From: Amycolatopsis nalaikhensis
GTDB taxonomy: Bacteria; Actinomycetota; Actinomycetes; Mycobacteriales; Pseudonocardiaceae
Direction of reading: 5' to 3'
DNA: 64,000 nt
Assembly: GCF_030264295.1 (NCBI RefSeq)
Contig: NZ_CP127173.1
Location: 4,905,501-4,969,500, forward strand
The position numbers were made by a program, and so were the translations under genes. The stretch's first letter is position 1. Each line of letters opens with the position of its first letter. Shown here piece after piece: positions 59,801 to 64,000 of this stretch. The notes under the pieces were generated by a model that ran no database searches, had not been told where the DNA came from, and saw only the letters and a program-made list of their open reading frames with translations.

Positions 59801-62652
59801 TGAAGGAGATCCGGCGCGCGGACGCCGACCCGGGCAAGATCGCGTTCCTCTTCCCCGGTCAGGGCAGCCAGCGCCCCGGCATGCTCGCCGAGCTGTTCGT
59901 ACACTTCCCCGAGCTGGCCGACCTGCTCCGGCTCGCCCCGGACGTCGCGGAGAAAGCGTTCCCTCCCCGGGCTTTCGACGCCGACGCCGTCGCGGCCCAG
60001 GAAGCGGCGCTGACCGACACCCGCGTCGCGCAGCCCGCGCTCGGCTTGGTCGAGACAGCGGTCGCGCGGCTGCTGGACCAGGTCGGTGTCCGCCCGGACT
60101 TCCTGGCCGGGCACAGCTACGGCGAGCTGGTCGCCCTGTCGGTCGCGGGTGCCTTCGACGCGGAAACCCTGCTGCGGCTGAGCCGGGCGCGGGCGAAGGC
60201 GATCGCCGACGTCGCCGAGCCCGGCACGATGGCCGCGGTCAAGGCGCCGCGCGACGCCCTCACGCCGACCCTGATCGGCCCGGACGTCGTGGTGGCCAAC
60301 CACAACGCGCCCGAGCAGGTCGTCCTGTCCGGACCGGTGCCCGCGGTCGAACGCGCGATCCGGCGGCTGCGCGAGACCGGGATCGCGGCCAAGCGGATCC
60401 CGGTGGCGTGCGCGTTCCACAGCCCGCTGGTCGCCGCCGCGGGTGACGCCTTCGCGGCGGAACTCGCGCAGGAGTCCATTGTGGAGCCGCGGTTGCCGGT
60501 GTGGTCGAACCGCTCGGCCCGGCCGTACGACGCCGACGTCCGCGGCGAGCTCGCGGCGCAGATCGGCGCGCCGGTGCGGTTCCTCGACGAGGTCGAGGCG
60601 ATGTACGCGGCGGGCGCGCGGACGTTCGTCGAGGTCGGCCCCGGCCGGGTGCTGTCCCGGTTGGTCGCGGAGATCCTCGGCGAGCGCCCGCACACCGTCG
60701 TCGCCTGCGGGCCCGACCTGAACGGCTTCCTGGCCGCGTTGGCGCGGCTCGCCGAGGCGGGCGTCGACGTCCGCACCGAGCGCCTGACGCGGCCCCCGCG
60801 TCCCGAACCGTCCCCCACCGCCTGGGCCGTCGACGGGCGGTCCGCCCGCGCGCCCGGCGCCGAGGCCCCCGCCCTGCCCCCGGCACGCAGAATCCGGAGT
60901 ACCGCCATGACCCAGCCCGCCCCCGGCCGCGACCAGGCGATCGTCGACTTCCTGCGCACCACCCGAGAACTCGTCGCGGCGCAGCGAGAGGTCATGCTCG
61001 GCTACCTGGGCAGCGCGCCCGCCCCGGTGCCCGTGGCCGCCCCCGCGCCCGTGGTGGTGGTCGAAGAACCCGCGCCGCAGCCCGAACCGGAACCGGAAGC
61101 CGAGGCCGACGTGCTCGGCACGGTGATCGGCGTGATCAGCGAGCGCACCGGCTACCCGGCCGAGATGATCGCCGGCGACCTCGACCTCGAGGCCGACCTG
61201 TCGATCGACTCGATCAAGCGCACGGAGATCGCGGGCACGCTGCTGTCGCGGCTGGGCCTGCCCGCCGACGACCGCACGGACCAGCTCAGCCGCGACCGCA
61301 CGGCGAACGCGCTGACCGCGCACCTGGAGAGCTGGCTGAACCCGGCACCCGCGGCCACCGCGCCCACCCGGTACCGGCTCGAACGGGTGCCGGTGCCGCT
61401 CGACCCGGACCCCGAGCGGCTGCGCGGCAAGTCCGTGGCGGTGCTCGGCGACGACGACGCCGTGCGCGCCGCGTTCACCGGCGCCGGGGCGGAGATCGTC
61501 GCGGGCGCCGCGGACATCACCGTCGTCCTGGCCGCCGGTCTCGACGTCCCGGACGTGTTCGCGCGGCTCAAGGGCTTGAGCGGGACCGTGCTGGTGGCGG
61601 CCGAGCCGGGTACGGCCGGGCTCCGCGGCCTGGTGCGGTCGGCCGCGCTCGAGCGCGAGGGCGTCACGCGGCTGGTCGAGGTGACGCAGGACGTCGCGAA
61701 GGTCCTGGTCGACGAGGCCCTCAGCGACGGCCCTTCGGTGGTCGGCCACGACGACGGCGGCCGCTTCACGATCGAACCGAAACCCGCCGACCTCCCGTCG
61801 ATCGCCTACTCCGGCGCCGGTCCCGGCGGTGGCGAACTGGCCGCGCTGGGCCTGGGCCCGGACTCGGTGGTGCTGCTGCTCGGCGGGGCCCGCGGGATCA
61901 CCGCGCGCACGGCGGTCGCGCTCGCCGCGGCCGGCTGCCGGATCGAACTGGCGGGACGCACGCCGTGGCCGGGCGAGCCGGACGACCTGCCCGCCGACCC
62001 CGCCGCGATGCGCGCGGTGCTGGCCGGGCGCGGGGGTTCGGTCGCCGACATCGAACGCCGGGTGAAGACCATGCTGGCCCAGCGCGAGATCGGCCGGACC
62101 CTCGACGAGGTCCGCGCCGCGGGCGGCGTGCCCCAGTACCGGGCGCTGGACGTTCGCGACGCCGACGCCGTGCACCACCTGGTGAAGGACCTCGGCCGGA
62201 TCGACGGGGTCGTCTTCGCCGCCGGGGTGATCGACGACAAGCTGATGGCGGACAAGGACGAGGCGTCGTTCCGGACCGTCTACGAGACCAAAGTGGACGG
62301 TACGCTGGCCCTGCTCGCCGCGCTTGAGGAGCACGGCGCCGAGCCGGGGTTCCTGGCGTTCTTCGGCAGCATCGCCGCGGTGCTCGGCAACCGCGGGCAG
62401 ACGGACTACGCCGCGGCGAACGACGCGCTGGAGGCGCTGGGCACGAGCTGGCGCGGCCGCGCGGTGACCGTCCACTGGGGACCGTGGGCGCCCGGCGGCG
62501 ACCACGGCGGCATGGTGTCGCCGGAGCTGGCGCGCGAGTACGAACGTCGCGACGTCGGCCTGCTCGACCCCGGCGAGGGCACCGCGGCCCTGCTGCGCGA
62601 GCTCGCCTACGGCACGGACCGCGCGGTGCTCTACACGGCGTCGCTGTGGTGA
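56896..62652 (+). CDS. PUFA-synthase-like type I PKS: PfaD-like ER - KS - AT - ACP - KR
   Basis: A 1918-residue multidomain synthase starting after AGGAGGT. Residues about 20-165 form a degenerate barrel-like region; about 170-480 match the PfaD/2-nitropropane-dioxygenase-type enoyl reductase (LPVIQGPMTRVSDQPGFAAA, FEGAECGGHVGPRSSFELWE, GTAYLFTEEAV). The KS spans about 516-960 with Cys696 in DAACGSSLAAL, EAHGTGT and KSQIGHT. The AT begins near 981 (FLFPGQGSQRPGM) with Ser1074 in GHSYGEL. A single ACP carries Ser1439 in LSIDSIKRTEI. A KR follows (GGARGIT near 1656, Tyr in QTDYAAAND). PUFA synthases usually have PfaD as a separate protein and several ACPs; here it is fused and there is one ACP. 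Confidence 0.92.
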   Translation: MAELVPPSHARRLRCLHFGDPDAVAATARGGGLGVLDGADPADLRLVAARVRVPYGVRTNGPLPEGAAFAVRTTAPWAGALAEVADAETAAEAVRGGALGLVARGGELSDFVLLQQLLNAFDVLVWGTVAGPRTAVGALAGGAAGVVVQSSVDAEEITRRIVGAEVPTPTPSDRLCRTLGSALPVIQGPMTRVSDQPGFAAAVAEAGGFPFVAVATATGARTTELLTRTAERLGDRPWGAGILGFVPDDLRAEQLAAIRAARPRCVLVAGGKPGQAKALEVEGIATFLHVPSPVLLGQYLDAGVRRFVFEGAECGGHVGPRSSFELWEEQLAVLGAAKDVEVLFAGGIHDARSAAVVRAMAAPLDAVGLLMGTAYLFTEEAVTHGAISGLFQERALAADSTVTLETAPGHRTRCLPSPYTTEFEQVKASLHDLPAQEAWQRLEELNTGRLRVASKGVRRDGAPLDAETQLAEGMYMAGEVAVLRDRRTTIAELHREVTSGRTFRRPAEPTADADSQDIAVIGMACTFPGAPDLEAFWSNILRGEDAVTEVPPERWDPAVYFGQSTSKWGGFLPPVAVDPLDYGIPPSAMGAIDPAQLVSLETARRALADAGYAERPFDRERTSVVFGAEAGGDLANAGTLRSLLDGYLDEVPPELLAQLPAPTEDTFPGTLANVISGRIANRLDLGGANYTVDAACGSSLAALDLATKELRAGTSELVLCGAVDLHNGIHDYLMFTSAGALSPTGRCRPFDAAADGIALGEGVACLVLKRLSDAERDGDRIYAVVKGVGAASDGKALGLTAPRPEGQHRALERAYRDAGVSPVDVGLVEAHGTGTVVGDATELRTLTGFFTDAGAEPGSCVLGSVKSQIGHTKCAAGLAGLIKAALALWHEVVPPTLQLAKPNAAWDPAASPFTFTTAARPWADPARLAGVSAFGFGGTNFHAVLAAGPVAPDRRHGPRDWPAEAEQTLKEIRRADADPGKIAFLFPGQGSQRPGMLAELFVHFPELADLLRLAPDVAEKAFPPRAFDADAVAAQEAALTDTRVAQPALGLVETAVARLLDQVGVRPDFLAGHSYGELVALSVAGAFDAETLLRLSRARAKAIADVAEPGTMAAVKAPRDALTPTLIGPDVVVANHNAPEQVVLSGPVPAVERAIRRLRETGIAAKRIPVACAFHSPLVAAAGDAFAAELAQESIVEPRLPVWSNRSARPYDADVRGELAAQIGAPVRFLDEVEAMYAAGARTFVEVGPGRVLSRLVAEILGERPHTVVACGPDLNGFLAALARLAEAGVDVRTERLTRPPRPEPSPTAWAVDGRSARAPGAEAPALPPARRIRSTAMTQPAPGRDQAIVDFLRTTRELVAAQREVMLGYLGSAPAPVPVAAPAPVVVVEEPAPQPEPEPEAEADVLGTVIGVISERTGYPAEMIAGDLDLEADLSIDSIKRTEIAGTLLSRLGLPADDRTDQLSRDRTANALTAHLESWLNPAPAATAPTRYRLERVPVPLDPDPERLRGKSVAVLGDDDAVRAAFTGAGAEIVAGAADITVVLAAGLDVPDVFARLKGLSGTVLVAAEPGTAGLRGLVRSAALEREGVTRLVEVTQDVAKVLVDEALSDGPSVVGHDDGGRFTIEPKPADLPSIAYSGAGPGGGELAALGLGPDSVVLLLGGARGITARTAVALAAAGCRIELAGRTPWPGEPDDLPADPAAMRAVLAGRGGSVADIERRVKTMLAQREIGRTLDEVRAAGGVPQYRALDVRDADAVHHLVKDLGRIDGVVFAAGVIDDKLMADKDEASFRTVYETKVDGTLALLAALEEHGAEPGFLAFFGSIAAVLGNRGQTDYAAANDALEALGTSWRGRAVTVHWGPWAPGGDHGGMVSPELAREYERRDVGLLDPGEGTAALLRELAYGTDRAVLYTASLW

Positions 62653-64000
62653 GCCAGCAGCAGCCGGTGGCCGTCGTCGGCATGGGCGTGTTCCTGCCCG
62701 GCGCGTCCACAGTGGACCAGTACTGGCGGAACCTCGTCGAGGGCACCGACGCCGTCACCGACGTCCCGCCGCACCGCCGCGACCCCGCCTTCCACGGCCA
62801 CGACGGCACCGGCCCGGACCGGACGCACGGCCGCCGCGGCGGCTTCACCGCCGATACCCTCGACTTCGACCCGGTCGCCCACGGCGTGCCGCCGACGTCG
62901 CTCGCGGGCACCGAGCCGGACCAGCTGACCGCGCTCGCCGTCGCCGCGGCGGCGGTCGACGACGCCGGCGGCCTCGGCAGGCTCGGCGACCCGGAGCGGA
63001 TCGGCGTCGTGCTCGGCCGCGGTGGCTACCTCTCACCCGGCCTGCAGGGCTTCGACCAGCGGGTCCGCACGGTCCGGCAGATCACCCGCACGGTCGGCGA
63101 GCTGCTGCCCGCGGCCGGGCCGGAGGTGCTCGACCGGCTCCGGACGGCGTTGCTGGAGCCGCTCGGCGAGTTCCGGCCGGAGACCGCCGCCGGGCTGGTG
63201 CCGAACCTCGCCGCGGCCCGCGTCGCCAACCGCCTCGACCTCGGCGGCCCGGCGTACACAGTGGACGCCGCATGCGCGTCTTCGCTGGTCGCGGTCGACC
63301 AGGCGATCTCGGAGCTCACTCGGAACCGCTGCGACGTCGTACTGGCCGGGGGCGTGCACCAGACGCAGGACGACACGCTCTGGTCGCTGTTCACCCAGCT
63401 CGGCGCGCTGTCGCCGAGCCAGCGGATCAGCCCGCTCTCGCGTGCCGCCGACGGCATGCTGATCGGCGAGGGCACCGCGGTCGTCGTGCTGAAGCGGCTG
63501 GCCGACGCCCGGCGCGACGGCGACCGCGTGTACGCCGTGGTCCGCGGCAGCGGCACGTCGAGCGACGGCCGGGGCGCAGGCCTGCTCAGCCCGTCGGTGG
63601 CCGGGCAGACCCTGGCCCTGCGCCGGGCCTGGGACGGTCTCGACCCCACCCGGATCAGCCTCCTCGAAGCCCACGGCACCGCCACCCCCGCCGGGGACGC
63701 GGCCGAGCTGACCACCGTCGCCGACGTCTTCGGCCAGGCCGACGGGCCGCGCGCGGTGATCGGCTCGGTCAAGTCGATGATCGGGCACACGCTGCCGACC
63801 GCCGGGGTCGCCGGGCTGGTCAAGGTGGCCCTCGCGCTGCACCACGGCGTGCTGCCGCCGACCCTGCACTGCGCCGACCCGAACCCGTTGCTGGACAAGA
63901 CCCGCTTCCGGGTGCTGGCCGAGGCCGAGCCGTGGGGCGTGCTGCCCCGGGTGGCCGCGGTCAACGCGTTCGGGTTCGGCGGGGTGAACGCGCACGTCGT
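62649..64000 (+). CDS. second PKS/PUFA-synthase protein, KS domain, 3'-truncated by window
   Basis: The GTG at 62649 overlaps the preceding stop (GTGA), and the frame stays open to the end of the window, giving 450 residues. It begins QPVAVVGMGVFLPGASTVDQ. The KS catalytic triad is intact: Cys in DAACASSLVAV, His in EAHGTAT, His in KSMIGHT. The region ends in AFGFGGVNAHV. This corresponds to the PfaC-type protein, in which a chain-length-factor KS and dehydratase domains would follow beyond the window. Confidence 0.92.
   Translation, partial: MSQQQPVAVVGMGVFLPGASTVDQYWRNLVEGTDAVTDVPPHRRDPAFHGHDGTGPDRTHGRRGGFTADTLDFDPVAHGVPPTSLAGTEPDQLTALAVAAAAVDDAGGLGRLGDPERIGVVLGRGGYLSPGLQGFDQRVRTVRQITRTVGELLPAAGPEVLDRLRTALLEPLGEFRPETAAGLVPNLAAARVANRLDLGGPAYTVDAACASSLVAVDQAISELTRNRCDVVLAGGVHQTQDDTLWSLFTQLGALSPSQRISPLSRAADGMLIGEGTAVVVLKRLADARRDGDRVYAVVRGSGTSSDGRGAGLLSPSVAGQTLALRRAWDGLDPTRISLLEAHGTATPAGDAAELTTVADVFGQADGPRAVIGSVKSMIGHTLPTAGVAGLVKVALALHHGVLPPTLHCADPNPLLDKTRFRVLAEAEPWGVLPRVAAVNAFGFGGVNAHV

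Noticed and set aside
56836..62505. 1889-codon open frame antisense to the PUFA-synthase-like gene
   Set aside because: Its composition is Arg/Gly/Ala/Pro-rich with no domains, while the opposite strand has complete KS, AT, ACP and KR motifs. It is a by-product of GC-biased codons.

Overview
The window is very GC-rich actinobacterial DNA with strongly G/C-biased third codon positions and several small dispersed palindromic repeats. Gene content and repeat style suggest Amycolatopsis or a close Pseudonocardiales relative; this is inference, since no rRNA or other marker gene is present. There are no rRNA, tRNA, CRISPR, transposase or prophage genes.

Layout. 1-9.9 kb: end of a DUF998-type membrane protein, a membrane metallophosphoesterase, a DUF6412-like/YidC pair, a DUF1992 protein, a frameshifted TetR gene, a secreted transglycosylase with a small coupled gene, a divergent LysR(frameshifted)/SDR pair, two small genes sharing promoter and N-terminal motifs, a GNAT enzyme, a long hairpin and an APH-type kinase. 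10-15 kb: DHA2-type MFS pump, secreted alpha/beta hydrolase, secreted SGNH esterase, cyclase-type metal hydrolase. 15.1-22.8 kb: a complete sugar module (arabinose/fucose isomerase family, lipoprotein binding protein, permease, two-domain ATPase, LacI repressor, FGGY kinase) with GTAATCGATTAC-type operators in front of both arms. 22.9-31 kb: many small regulator/enzyme pairs (Cys-rich MarR with a frameshifted EamA exporter, TetR/GNAT, GlxA/cupin, HxlR). 29.8-33.6 kb: an HxlR-linked operon of SRPBCC protein (frameshifted), LLM flavin/F420 oxidoreductase and molybdopterin oxidoreductase. 33.7-45.7 kb: RibD-like reductase coupled to an epoxide hydrolase, tandem paralogues of unknown function, an acyl-CoA ligase, a coiled-coil protein, a DDN-hemerythrin fusion, a TetR/LLM pair, and an operon of membrane protein, CobD/HisC-like aminotransferase and APH-type kinase. 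45.8-52 kb: DHPS-like/RibD-like pair, NUDIX, an unknown coiled-coil protein, VOC, membrane protein, serine hydrolase, then about 650 bp of repeat-rich noncoding DNA.

The two most notable loci are at the right. At 52.1-54.9 kb a 48-residue peptide with two C-terminal cysteines is followed, across a hairpin terminator, by a TPR-CHAT caspase-like protease with an intact His/Cys pair. At 56.9-64.0 kb (running off the window) lies a polyunsaturated-fatty-acid-synthase-like system whose first protein fuses a PfaD-like enoyl-reductase domain to KS-AT-ACP-KR; a second KS protein is translationally coupled to it. Divergent from it are an SDR and an aldo/keto-reductase homologue in which all four catalytic residues are replaced.

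Five genes (at about 3193, 6208, 23815, 29943 and 36153) each carry one apparent single-base frameshift, so local base-calling accuracy should be considered before these are treated as true pseudogenes.
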